From positions 1 to 5,592 of the forward strand of contig JABJOR010000222.1 in assembly GCA_018664265.1 (NCBI GenBank): a stretch of 5,592 bases of DNA, written 5' to 3'. Source of the DNA: Rhodospirillales bacterium (GTDB lineage: Bacteria; Pseudomonadota; Alphaproteobacteria; Rhodospirillales; Casp-alpha2). The notes beneath the pieces were generated by a model, which made no database searches, was not told the origin of the DNA, and saw only the letters and a list, made by a program, of their open reading frames with translations. Positions 1 through 5,521 of this stretch are shown here, piece after piece (within the stretch, counting starts at the first letter, position 1; each line of letters starts with the position of its first letter). The position numbers and the translations under genes were made by a program.

Positions 1-672
1 CCACTTACATTCTCAGCTTATTTTGTTTACGAAAATATGCTGTTAACAGTTGTTTTTGCTGGCATTGGAACACCTGTATTGATTGCCGGCGTTTCTAAAT
101 GGGTGAGTGAAGGTTTAAGCGATAAGCCATTGCTGGTAGGTGCATCGGCTGTTGGATTGCCAATTTTCATCGTATCTGAAATTTTTATATTTTTATCATT
201 GTTTGCCAGTTATTGGATTATGCGTCTGCAAGCCGATACATGGCCACCAGAAGGAACACCAGAAATTGGCTATGGATTGCCAATGGTAATGACAGCTTTG
301 CTTGTATCTTCCAGTGTGACTATTCATATCGCAGAGCATAAGCATGAAGAAGGCGACAGCGCAGGATTCCATCGTTGGTTAATATTAACTCTTATTCTGG
401 GGACAGTCTTTCTTGGCTGCACTCTTTGGGAATACAACCATCTTGTCCATATGGATTTTGTTCCAGGAACCAATGCTTTTTCATCGGCCTTTTTCTCTAT
501 AACCGGATTTCATGCATCTCATGTACTGGTTGGATTGCTCGCTTTTGTCGCTGTTTTGATCCCGGCATTGAGGGGCAAGACAAACAACACTTTCATCAAA
601 TGCACATCTATCTATTGGCACTTTGTTGATGTGGTCTGGTTCTTCGTTGTTTCACAGATTTATTTCTGGTGA
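1..672 (+). CDS. Heme-copper oxidase subunit III, 5'-truncated by window edge
   Basis: This is a membrane subunit of a terminal oxidase of the CoxC/CtaE family, which supports subunit I and helps sustain proton uptake. The reading frame is open to base 1, so the ATG at 37 is probably internal and the true start lies upstream; 223 residues are visible. About six hydrophobic spans can be seen, at roughly residues 12-34, 50-74, 91-111, 125-148, 160-190 and 203-223. Family signatures include SEIFIF with the conserved membrane Glu (E60 of the visible part), WPPEGTPEI, an FFSITGFHASHV segment (164-175), and the C-terminal YWHFVDVVWFF block ending in SQIYFW. The stop is 7 nt before the SCO gene, so the two are probably co-transcribed. 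It most likely belongs to the unusual oxidase encoded downstream. NorE-like subunits of NO reductases share this fold, so the family call is firmer than the enzyme assignment. Confidence 0.9.
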   Translation, partial: PLTFSAYFVYENMLLTVVFAGIGTPVLIAGVSKWVSEGLSDKPLLVGASAVGLPIFIVSEIFIFLSLFASYWIMRLQADTWPPEGTPEIGYGLPMVMTALLVSSSVTIHIAEHKHEEGDSAGFHRWLILTLILGTVFLGCTLWEYNHLVHMDFVPGTNAFSSAFFSITGFHASHVLVGLLAFVAVLIPALRGKTNNTFIKCTSIYWHFVDVVWFFVVSQIYFW

Positions 673-679
673 TTTGAGA

Positions 680-1528
680 ATGTTTGCAAGAGTAAGACGT
701 ACTGTTTTATTGGGCTTGTTAATGTTATCGGGAATGCTTCTTGGGGTAATGCCTGTAGTGGCTGAATATAACCGCACACCTGAATCGGACATCAATCCTG
801 AAATTTTTGTTATAGATGAACCTGCGGTTCTTGGAACAAAAATTGATCGATCTGTAGCGCTGGTTGATGAAAACGGGAAAGATTTTCTTCTTGGCGATAT
901 GTTGGGTCAGCCGCTGATCATTGTATTATCCTATTATACCTGTGACGGTTCATGTTCCGTAATTAACAGTGATCTGGCGAACTTGCTTAAGGATGTTGAT
1001 CTTCTGCGTATGGGTGAGGATTTCAAAGTTTTGACCCTATCTTTTGATAAGGAAGATACGATCGAAACACTGGTTGAGTTCCGTAACCACCTGGAATTTG
1101 ATGGGCTAACAAACGACAATTGGGTCTTTGCAAATTTCAAGAATGAAGAAGACATCAAAACGCTCACAGAACGTTTTGGCTACAGCTATTTCTGGTCACC
1201 AATGGACCGCATCTTTTTCCATCCTGGTACGTTCCTTGTTTTTACGCCGAAAGGGCGTTTGGCACGGGTTCTGTATTCTTTGAATGCTAGTTCTGATGAT
1301 GTTGAACTCGCTGTGTTGGAAGCCAGAGAGGGCAAGTTTGATTTCAAGCCTAAAGACCTCATAAATTATGCCATAAGCCTTTGCTATAGTTATAATTATA
1401 AAGAAGGCCAATACACCTACAATATCCCAATGTTTGTTGCTATCGGAGCGTTGACCGTGGGCATTTCCCTCTTTTCAGGGTCTGCTTTGGTTTTTCGTCG
1501 CCGAAGGCAAAAGGAGGAAGCAGTATGA
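680..1528 (+). CDS. SCO1/SenC-family copper chaperone with C-terminal membrane anchor
   Basis: This is a thioredoxin-fold copper chaperone that in known systems metallates or reduces the CuA site of subunit II; here it would act at the outer face of the membrane. From the chosen ATG it has 282 residues. The N-terminus is basic then hydrophobic (MFARVRR, then about 20 nonpolar residues) and ends VVAEY, a good signal peptide. The copper motif is C88-D-G-S-C92 (CxxxC), and the third ligand is H181 in FFHPGTFLVF. The SFD at 121-123 matches the usual SxD block. After the domain comes a CYSYNY stretch (235-240), then a transmembrane span (about 250-271) and an RRRR stop-transfer. An in-frame ATG at 623 would add 19 residues inside the subunit III gene and hide the signal peptide, so 680 is preferred, although its Shine-Dalgarno (TTGAG) is weak. 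The gene overlaps the next start by 4 nt (ATGA), implying translational coupling to the likely client, subunit II. Confidence 0.93.
   Translation: MFARVRRTVLLGLLMLSGMLLGVMPVVAEYNRTPESDINPEIFVIDEPAVLGTKIDRSVALVDENGKDFLLGDMLGQPLIIVLSYYTCDGSCSVINSDLANLLKDVDLLRMGEDFKVLTLSFDKEDTIETLVEFRNHLEFDGLTNDNWVFANFKNEEDIKTLTERFGYSYFWSPMDRIFFHPGTFLVFTPKGRLARVLYSLNASSDDVELAVLEAREGKFDFKPKDLINYAISLCYSYNYKEGQYTYNIPMFVAIGALTVGISLFSGSALVFRRRRQKEEAV
1511..1517 (+). promoter_or_regulatory. Ribosome binding site of the set 1 subunit II gene
   Basis: AAGGAGG lies 7 nt before the ATG at 1525, inside the last codons of the SCO gene. It is the strongest Shine-Dalgarno in the window and fixes the start of the overlapping subunit II gene. 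Confidence 0.85.
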
Positions 1529-2220
1529 AGCGTATGTCGTCAGTGGTGGCGGGAATCACCAGTTTAGTTGCCCCGTTGGCTGCTAATGCCCAGGACGGGG
1601 TTATTCAGGACCCTGCAGAAGGTTGGGACAATCTTTGGTACGAGATGCTTGTTGATATCACCGTCATTGGTGTCGTGTTCATGATTGCGGCGATCTACAT
1701 GCTTATTCGGTATCGCACAAAAGATCCCGACGCTGTTGGTCGTGGTCCAAAACTTACCAAAGCCCAAGCTATTGCCTGGGTTCTGATCCCTGCATCGATC
1801 TTCATGGCAGATGATTTCTTCCTGTCTGCAAAAGGCTGGTCTCTATGGAATATCCAGCGTGGAGTTCCTGATAACGCCCTGGAAATCAAAGTCACTGGTT
1901 ATCAGTGGTATTGGGAATTTGAATACGAAAACGGTGTCATTTTGGAAGAATTGATCGTTCCTATAGGGCAACCAGTGGTTCTGCGCATGACAGGAGAAGA
2001 CGTTATCCATTCATTTGGATTGCCGGAATATCGCATCAAGGAAGATGTGATGCCAGGCCGTGTAACGTATCTCTGGTTTTACCCCAAAGAAGCCAAGGAA
2101 ACAGTTGTTACGTGCACAGAGTTTTGTGGGGTAGCACATTCAGAAATGTATACAAGAGTCGCTGCTATTGATCCCATGGAATATGAAGCCCTGATGGCTA
2201 AAGAAGTGGCGGAAATGTAA
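1525..2220 (+). CDS. Heme-copper oxidase subunit II, short CuA-containing form (set 1)
   Basis: This is the electron-entry subunit: it takes electrons from a cytochrome c-like donor through a binuclear CuA centre and passes them to subunit I. It has 231 residues, clearly shorter than the 285-residue copy downstream, with no fused cytochrome c domain. A signal peptide covers about residues 1-22 (ends ANAQ). Two membrane spans follow, at about 41-62 and 81-101, then the cupredoxin domain. The CuA set is complete: H162 in DVIHSF, then C197-T-E199-F-C201-G-V-A-H205-S-E-M208. The aromatic WYW patch is at 128-130. Two points are odd. The TM2 Glu before the conserved Trp (E94-V-I-W in the downstream copy) is A82 here, and two adjacent aspartates (D96, D97) sit inside TM2. 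The start is set by the AAGGAGG site. CuA-bearing NO reductases also use this subunit type, so the substrate is not fixed by this gene. Confidence 0.92.
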   Translation: MKRMSSVVAGITSLVAPLAANAQDGVIQDPAEGWDNLWYEMLVDITVIGVVFMIAAIYMLIRYRTKDPDAVGRGPKLTKAQAIAWVLIPASIFMADDFFLSAKGWSLWNIQRGVPDNALEIKVTGYQWYWEFEYENGVILEELIVPIGQPVVLRMTGEDVIHSFGLPEYRIKEDVMPGRVTYLWFYPKEAKETVVTCTEFCGVAHSEMYTRVAAIDPMEYEALMAKEVAEM

Positions 2221-2252
2221 GAAATATCTGCTTATTGAAATTCGGGAAATCC

Positions 2253-2259
2253 GGAGAGG
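2253..2259 (+). promoter_or_regulatory. Ribosome binding site deciding the set 1 subunit I start
   Basis: GGAGAGG lies 8 nt before the ATG at 2268. This favours that ATG over the in-frame TTG at 2235, which would add an 11-residue charged leader and has no comparable site. Confidence 0.75.
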
Positions 2260-2267
2260 TTTATAAA

Positions 2268-3878
2268 ATGACGACAGCATCACTTACAACTCAATCAGAA
2301 GGTTTCAATCTGAAAGAATGGATTTTTACCACTGATCACAAAAGAATTGGTGTTATGTATCTGATTGGCTCCATGGCAGCATTTGTTGTTGCGGGCTTAA
2401 TGGCAATTTTAATAAGATTGGAACAATCCAGCCTAGGTGCCCAGATTATTTCTGATGGCACGGATTACAATGTGATGCTGTATTTCCATGGTGCAGCCAT
2501 GATCCTGGCCTTTTTGATTCCTGGCCTTACAGGATTTGCCGCAAACTATTTTCTTCCCTTGATGATCGGGGCAAAGGATGTGGCGTTCCCGCGTATTAAT
2601 GCTTTAAGTTTATGGTTGTTCTGGTTTGCAATTGTTCTGGCATTGCTGACCTTCGTTATTCCGGACAAGCCAGACATTATGTGGACTGGCTATCCGCCAT
2701 ATTCCATTACCACGCAAGGAAACACAGCCTTCTATGTGTTTACTGTTCATTTGCTTGGGTTTTCTTCTATTCTTGGAGCTGTGAATTTCCTTGTTACAGT
2801 TATTTTTATGCGTGCTCCCGGTATGGGATGGAACCAGTTAAATATCTTCGTCTGGACCACAGTTGCAGCATTTATTATCCAGCTCGTTTTCATTCCGGTC
2901 CTAGCCGCTGCGGTCACGTTGCTTTTATTTGATAAATATCTCGGCACACATTTTTTCGATCCTACTGCCGGTGGAGATGTCCTGCTGTATCAGAATCTTT
3001 TCTGGTTCTATTCCCATCCAGCCGTTTATGTGATTTTCCTGCCAGCCGTGGGTATCTTGTTCGAAATCATTGCAACCATGTCAAAAAATGCGGTCTTTAA
3101 CTATAAGGCAGCAGTCTACGGCGGGATTTGCGGAATTGTTCTCATTACCGGAGAGGTTTGGGTCCACCACCTCTATGTCGCGGGCATGCCGGATTGGCTG
3201 CGTATTGGTCAAATGGTCACGACATTATTGATTTCCGTTCCAGTTGGATTGCTTGTGCTGTCCTTATGGGGAACACTTTATCGCGGGGCTATTACCTATA
3301 ATGTTGCGATGTACTACGCCGTTGCATGCCTCTATCTGATTTTGGTTGGCGGGTTAACAGGCATCCCGCTTGCTATGACTTCCATGACCTTGCATTTGTC
3401 GGAAACGTCTTTTGTGCATGCGCATTTCCACTTTATCATGGGGATGTTGGCAACGTTTACTGTGTTCGCCGGTGTCTATTATTGGTTCCCAAAGATGACA
3501 GGCAGGCTTGCTGATAACATGATTGCAAAAATCAGCCTCGCTTTGAATTTCATAGGAGTTAATGTGACTTTCTGGCCGTTGTTTATCATTGGTGTAGAAG
3601 GTATGCCTCGTCGGTATTGGAACTATGAAATGTTTCCACAATTCGAGCCATATCATCATGTTGCAACAATAGGTGCGTTTATTACTGCCGTTGGTATTAC
3701 GTTGATGATTTTGAATTGGATCTATTGCGCATTCAAAGGCGAAATTGCAGATGATAATCCCTGGAAGTCCAAATCCATGGAGTGGACACATGCTCCAAAT
3801 GTTCCGGGACCCGGGAATTTCCCGGAAGATGTTGTCGTTGATTCATCCTGGACGCCATACAACTACGATAAACGTTAA
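2268..3878 (+). CDS. Heme-copper oxidase subunit I, A2-like, without K-channel residues (set 1)
   Basis: This is the catalytic membrane subunit with the low-spin heme and the heme-CuB site, normally reducing O2 to water while moving protons. It has 536 residues from the ATG, with about twelve spans. All metal ligands are visible: H74 and H388 (low-spin heme), H386 (high-spin heme), H250, H300 and H301 (CuB). Y254 is in place for the His-Tyr cross-link, and GMPRRY (445-450) is present. D-channel residues N93, D104 and N111 are kept, as are the serines of SSILGA (166-171). The usual HPEVY reads HPAVY (A252) and is preceded by Y248-S249, the Tyr-Ser signature of A2-type enzymes. Against Rhodobacter numbering, K362 is L329, T359 is V326 and S299 is F265, so the K channel is missing. 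The Mg-site His-Asp is S378-E379. Family membership is certain. The aa3-like versus NO-reductase-like function is open, because loss of K-channel polarity is otherwise associated with NO-reducing members, while the retained Tyr favours O2. Confidence 0.93.
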   Translation: MTTASLTTQSEGFNLKEWIFTTDHKRIGVMYLIGSMAAFVVAGLMAILIRLEQSSLGAQIISDGTDYNVMLYFHGAAMILAFLIPGLTGFAANYFLPLMIGAKDVAFPRINALSLWLFWFAIVLALLTFVIPDKPDIMWTGYPPYSITTQGNTAFYVFTVHLLGFSSILGAVNFLVTVIFMRAPGMGWNQLNIFVWTTVAAFIIQLVFIPVLAAAVTLLLFDKYLGTHFFDPTAGGDVLLYQNLFWFYSHPAVYVIFLPAVGILFEIIATMSKNAVFNYKAAVYGGICGIVLITGEVWVHHLYVAGMPDWLRIGQMVTTLLISVPVGLLVLSLWGTLYRGAITYNVAMYYAVACLYLILVGGLTGIPLAMTSMTLHLSETSFVHAHFHFIMGMLATFTVFAGVYYWFPKMTGRLADNMIAKISLALNFIGVNVTFWPLFIIGVEGMPRRYWNYEMFPQFEPYHHVATIGAFITAVGITLMILNWIYCAFKGEIADDNPWKSKSMEWTHAPNVPGPGNFPEDVVVDSSWTPYNYDKR

Positions 3879-3883
3879 TTCAT

Positions 3884-3918
3884 TAGCCGGTGCAGGTAAG
3901 TCTTATCTGCGCCGGCTA
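3884..3918 (+). repeat. Strong inverted repeat (mRNA hairpin) after subunit I
   Basis: TAGCCGGTGCAG (3884-3895) pairs with CTGCGCCGGCTA (3907-3918) over 12 bp with one G-U pair. The stem can extend inward by three more pairs, leaving a 5-nt loop. It starts 5 nt after the subunit I stop. The downstream sequence is GATTAAAAACAC without a U run, so it does not look like a simple intrinsic terminator. It more likely stabilises the 3' end of the oxidase message or lowers read-through into the small downstream gene. Confidence 0.75.
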
Positions 3919-3944
3919 GATTAAAAACACAGGAGATTAAGGGC

Positions 3945-4052
3945 ATGGAAAAACAAAAACGCAAAATATGGATTGGCGGGATGTTGTTTCTGGCTGTGTC
4001 CATTTTTTTCTATGTAAGCATTATGTATAAGATTATTCATTTCGGCCCGTAA
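3945..4052 (+). CDS. Small single-span membrane protein downstream of subunit I
   Basis: This is a 35-residue protein with a basic N-terminus (MEKQKRK), one hydrophobic span (about residues 8-31) and a short tail ending HFGP. AGGAG at 3931-3935 sits 9 nt before the ATG. It follows subunit I on the same strand after a hairpin. Small single-helix proteins of this shape, positive inside and about 30-60 residues long, are common beside oxidase genes, where they act as accessory subunits or assembly factors (for example CoxF-like or subunit IV-like peptides). A sequence match to a named family cannot be claimed. By position it is likely an assembly or stability partner of the set 1 oxidase. The good ribosome site, clean topology and position argue against a chance ORF. 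Confidence 0.65.
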   Translation: MEKQKRKIWIGGMLFLAVSIFFYVSIMYKIIHFGP

Positions 4053-4125
4053 AAGGCGTTGCTCAACTTACAAACCAATCCCCAATCTTTCAGGTGAAGA
4101 ATTGAAAGAGCTTACGATACTTATG

Positions 4126-4154
4126 GGCTGGAAAATATTGTGGTAATTCCAGCT
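4126..4154. repeat. Inverted repeat with 8-bp stem
   Basis: GCTGGAA (4127-4133) is the exact reverse complement of TTCCAGC (4147-4153), with one further G-T pair outside and a 13-nt loop. It overlaps the stop codon of the minus-strand small ORF and lies 73 nt after the 35-residue gene. It could be part of a transcription end for either strand, but neither side has a clear T run, so its role is uncertain. Confidence 0.45.
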
Positions 4155-4338
4155 AAATTTCTACGACACTGAAATAGAGATTAAACAGGAAACCCATAAA
4201 ACTCAGGCCTCCAATTCCAAGCATAATGATGAATAGAGGGATGCATTGTCTTATGCTCACTTCTTTTATATCAGAATCGCCTCTTTGAAGTCTGTTCGTT
4301 TCCAAGCTTTTTATAGCCAAAATCAGTCCTCCCAACAT
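4153..4338 (-). CDS. Possible small hydrophobic protein, unknown function
   Basis: This is a 61-residue frame on the opposite strand to all neighbours. It has a short nonpolar start (MLGGLILAIKSLE), a charged middle (about residues 14-30, rich in Arg, Asp, Glu and Lys), and a strongly hydrophobic C-terminal stretch (about 33-58), consistent with one membrane helix. A stop codon lies directly before the ATG in the same frame, so no longer form exists. The Shine-Dalgarno is poor: only a GGA within CCGGATG about 13 nt upstream. A hairpin (4351-4379) lies just upstream on its 5' side. I do not recognise the family. It may be a real orphan gene, or a chance frame in AT-rich DNA where T-rich codons make hydrophobic residues. 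Confidence 0.3.
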   Translation of the reverse strand: MLGGLILAIKSLETNRLQRGDSDIKEVSIRQCIPLFIIMLGIGGLSFMGFLFNLYFSVVEI

Positions 4339-4350
4339 TTAGCATTTCAT

Positions 4351-4379
4351 CCGGAGCCAATAGTGCATTGGCTAGTCGG
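4351..4379. repeat. Hairpin-forming dyad in the intergenic region
   Basis: AGCCAAT (4355-4361) and ATTGGCT (4367-4373) are perfect reverse complements around a 5-nt loop (AGTGC). CCG (4351-4353) and CGG (4377-4379) can add an outer clamp. Neither strand has a following T tract, so it is not a standard terminator. It could be an operator or an RNA hairpin in the leader of the minus-strand ORF that starts at 4338. Confidence 0.5.
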
Positions 4380-4498
4380 CGCTTAATGGAATCAGGCATT
4401 TACATTAAAGAGCCTAATTAAGGTAAGAATTTTTAGCAAATTTGGAAATTTTTTACCTAGGAATAATAATGGGTTATATTGCAATTAATACTTATATT

Positions 4499-4548
4499 TA
4501 TTCTAAATTAGTTGCCTATTCTAAATTTATGAGCTAATAGCTAATAGG
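4499..4548. repeat. Cluster of short direct and inverted repeats upstream of coxB
   Basis: TATTCTAAATT occurs twice, at 4499-4509 and 4517-4527, an 18-bp period. It is followed by a tandem AGCTAAT pair (4532-4545). AGCTAATAGCT (4532-4542) is also a perfect dyad around one central base, and CCTATT (4515-4520) is inverted as AATAGG (4543-4548). The cluster sits about 80-130 nt before the coxB start and overlaps the weak promoter candidate, a position suited to a regulator binding site. AT-rich sequence makes short repeats likely by chance, so the call is tentative. Confidence 0.4.
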
Positions 4549-4617
4549 TATAGCGATAAAAAGTCGCGTTTTTGAAGCTTTTGGGGGGAAGTTTTACAGT
4601 TTTAATTTTGTTTGAGT

Positions 4618-4621
4618 AGGG
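4618..4621 (+). promoter_or_regulatory. Ribosome binding site supporting the TTG start of coxB
   Basis: AGGG lies 7 nt before the TTG at 4629. An in-frame TAG at 4617-4619 prevents any earlier start, and no ATG follows until residue 34, beyond the signal peptide. The site is weak but correctly placed, so it supports TTG as the start. Confidence 0.55.
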
Positions 4622-4628
4622 TCGTATC

Positions 4629-5486
4629 TTGAAAAAGCACTTTGCATCGATACCTTTTTTGGCTTCTTTGGGTATTTTAAATTCTGGAATAGCCTCTGCG
4701 GAGCAATATCGCTCTGAGCCCTGGCAAATGGGTTTTCAGAAAGCTGGCTCCCCCACAGCCGAACGCATATTTGAATTTCACGATATGCTTTTGTACATTG
4801 AGACAGCAATTGTTCTCTTTGTATTGGCGATCATGGCGTACATCATCTTTCGTTTTAATGCCAAAGCCAATCCAACACCTTCCAAAACGTCACACAACAG
4901 CACTCTGGAAGTGATCTGGACGGCTGTTCCTATCCTGATTTTGATCATCATTGCCATTCCGTCCTTAAAGCTTCTGTATTTTATAGATCATACGGATGAG
5001 CCAGAGATGACCCTCAAGGTGACGGGCAATCAATGGTATTGGAGTTATACCTACCCTGATCAAGGTGGCTTCGAATTCGACAGTATTATGCTTGATGATG
5101 ACGAATTAGAGGAAGGCCAGCCCCGTTTGCTGAGCGTTGATGAACCGGTTGTGTTACCTGTCGATACGAACATTCGAATTTTGCTGGTTTCCAATGATGT
5201 CATTCATAATTTTGCCGTACCCTCTTTGGGATTGAAGCTTGATACCACGCCAGGTCGTACCAATGAAACCTGGGTGAAAATCAATGAGCCTGGAGATTAT
5301 TACGGCATGTGCTCGGAACTGTGCGGTATCAACCATGGTGCAATGCCGGTTCATGTAATCGCCTTGTCGAAAGAAGATTACGCGGCATGGATTGTTGGAG
5401 CAAAAGAAGAATATGCCAGCAATAGCGATCCTGATGACCTCTATGATTCAGCTACTATAAAAATTGCCTCAACAATTTCTCAGTAA
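4629..5486 (+). CDS. coxB: Cytochrome c oxidase subunit II, canonical aa3 type (set 2)
   Basis: This subunit accepts electrons from cytochrome c at CuA and delivers them to subunit I of the aa3 oxidase in the cytoplasmic membrane. It has 285 residues, starting at TTG. A signal peptide covers about 1-24 (basic MKK, hydrophobic core, ASAEQ cleavage region). The spans are at about 53-76 and 95-118, followed by the cupredoxin domain. CuA ligands are H193 (DVIHNFAVPSL), C228, E230, C232, H236 and M239 (CSELCGINHGAMP). WYW is at 136-138. E94 in LEVIWTAVP matches the glutamate at the K-channel entrance of well-studied enzymes. The GDYYGMCSE segment and overall similarity to mitochondrial Cox2 point to an alphaproteobacterium. 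A variable acidic tail (about 259-285) follows the domain. coxA starts 35 nt downstream, so this is the head of a classic cox operon, probably with its own promoter in the AT-rich region upstream. Confidence 0.96.
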   Translation: MKKHFASIPFLASLGILNSGIASAEQYRSEPWQMGFQKAGSPTAERIFEFHDMLLYIETAIVLFVLAIMAYIIFRFNAKANPTPSKTSHNSTLEVIWTAVPILILIIIAIPSLKLLYFIDHTDEPEMTLKVTGNQWYWSYTYPDQGGFEFDSIMLDDDELEEGQPRLLSVDEPVVLPVDTNIRILLVSNDVIHNFAVPSLGLKLDTTPGRTNETWVKINEPGDYYGMCSELCGINHGAMPVHVIALSKEDYAAWIVGAKEEYASNSDPDDLYDSATIKIASTISQ

Positions 5487-5521
5487 CCCTGTTGGAATGA
5501 GCAGCTTAGGAGTTTTACACA

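Larger units (their letters stand above)
4053..4628. other. AT-rich intergenic region between the two oxidase gene sets
   Basis: These 576 nt contain no + strand frame with a start, ribosome site and coding character. They hold an inverted repeat at 4126-4154, a possible minus-strand small gene (4153-4338), a hairpin at 4351-4379, and an AT-rich part (about 4400-4610) with short direct and inverted repeats. A G6 run lies at 4583-4588. Set 2 follows directly, so its promoter should be here. A weak candidate is TTGCCT (4512-4517) and TAATAG (4535-4540) with a 17-nt spacer, which falls among the repeats. No tRNA or other RNA gene was recognised. Confidence 0.6.

Noticed and set aside
37..39. ATG at 37 as the start of the subunit III gene
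   Set aside because: The frame is open to base 1 and codes for residues (PLTFSAYFVYEN) that join smoothly to the first span. There is no ribosome site before 37, so the gene most likely begins upstream.
623..679. Longer SCO start at ATG 623
   Set aside because: It would overlap the subunit III gene by 50 nt and add 19 residues in front of a good signal peptide. The ATG at 680 fits better.
2235..2267. TTG at 2235 as the start of the set 1 subunit I
   Set aside because: It gives a charged leader with no matching family feature, and the GGAGAGG site sits correctly for the ATG at 2268.
3354..3791. 145-codon open frame on the minus strand inside subunit I
   Set aside because: It lies wholly inside a conserved coding gene, its product is rich in Cys, His and Asn with no domain pattern, and it is explained as the antisense shadow of hydrophobic codons.
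4053..4146. + strand open stretch ending LSGEELKELTILMGWKILW before a TAA
   Set aside because: It looks faintly protein-like and could be a gene remnant, but it has no usable start or ribosome site and is too short to assign.
4553..4573. GCGA-loop-TCGC followed by GTTTTT as an intrinsic terminator
   Set aside because: The stem is only 4 bp and the T run is short, and it sits just upstream of coxB where a terminator would need a separate reason.
4053..4628. Mobile element, CRISPR array or RNA gene in the intergenic region
   Set aside because: There are no transposase fragments, no terminal repeats with target duplications, no regularly spaced repeats, and no cloverleaf or other recognisable RNA fold.
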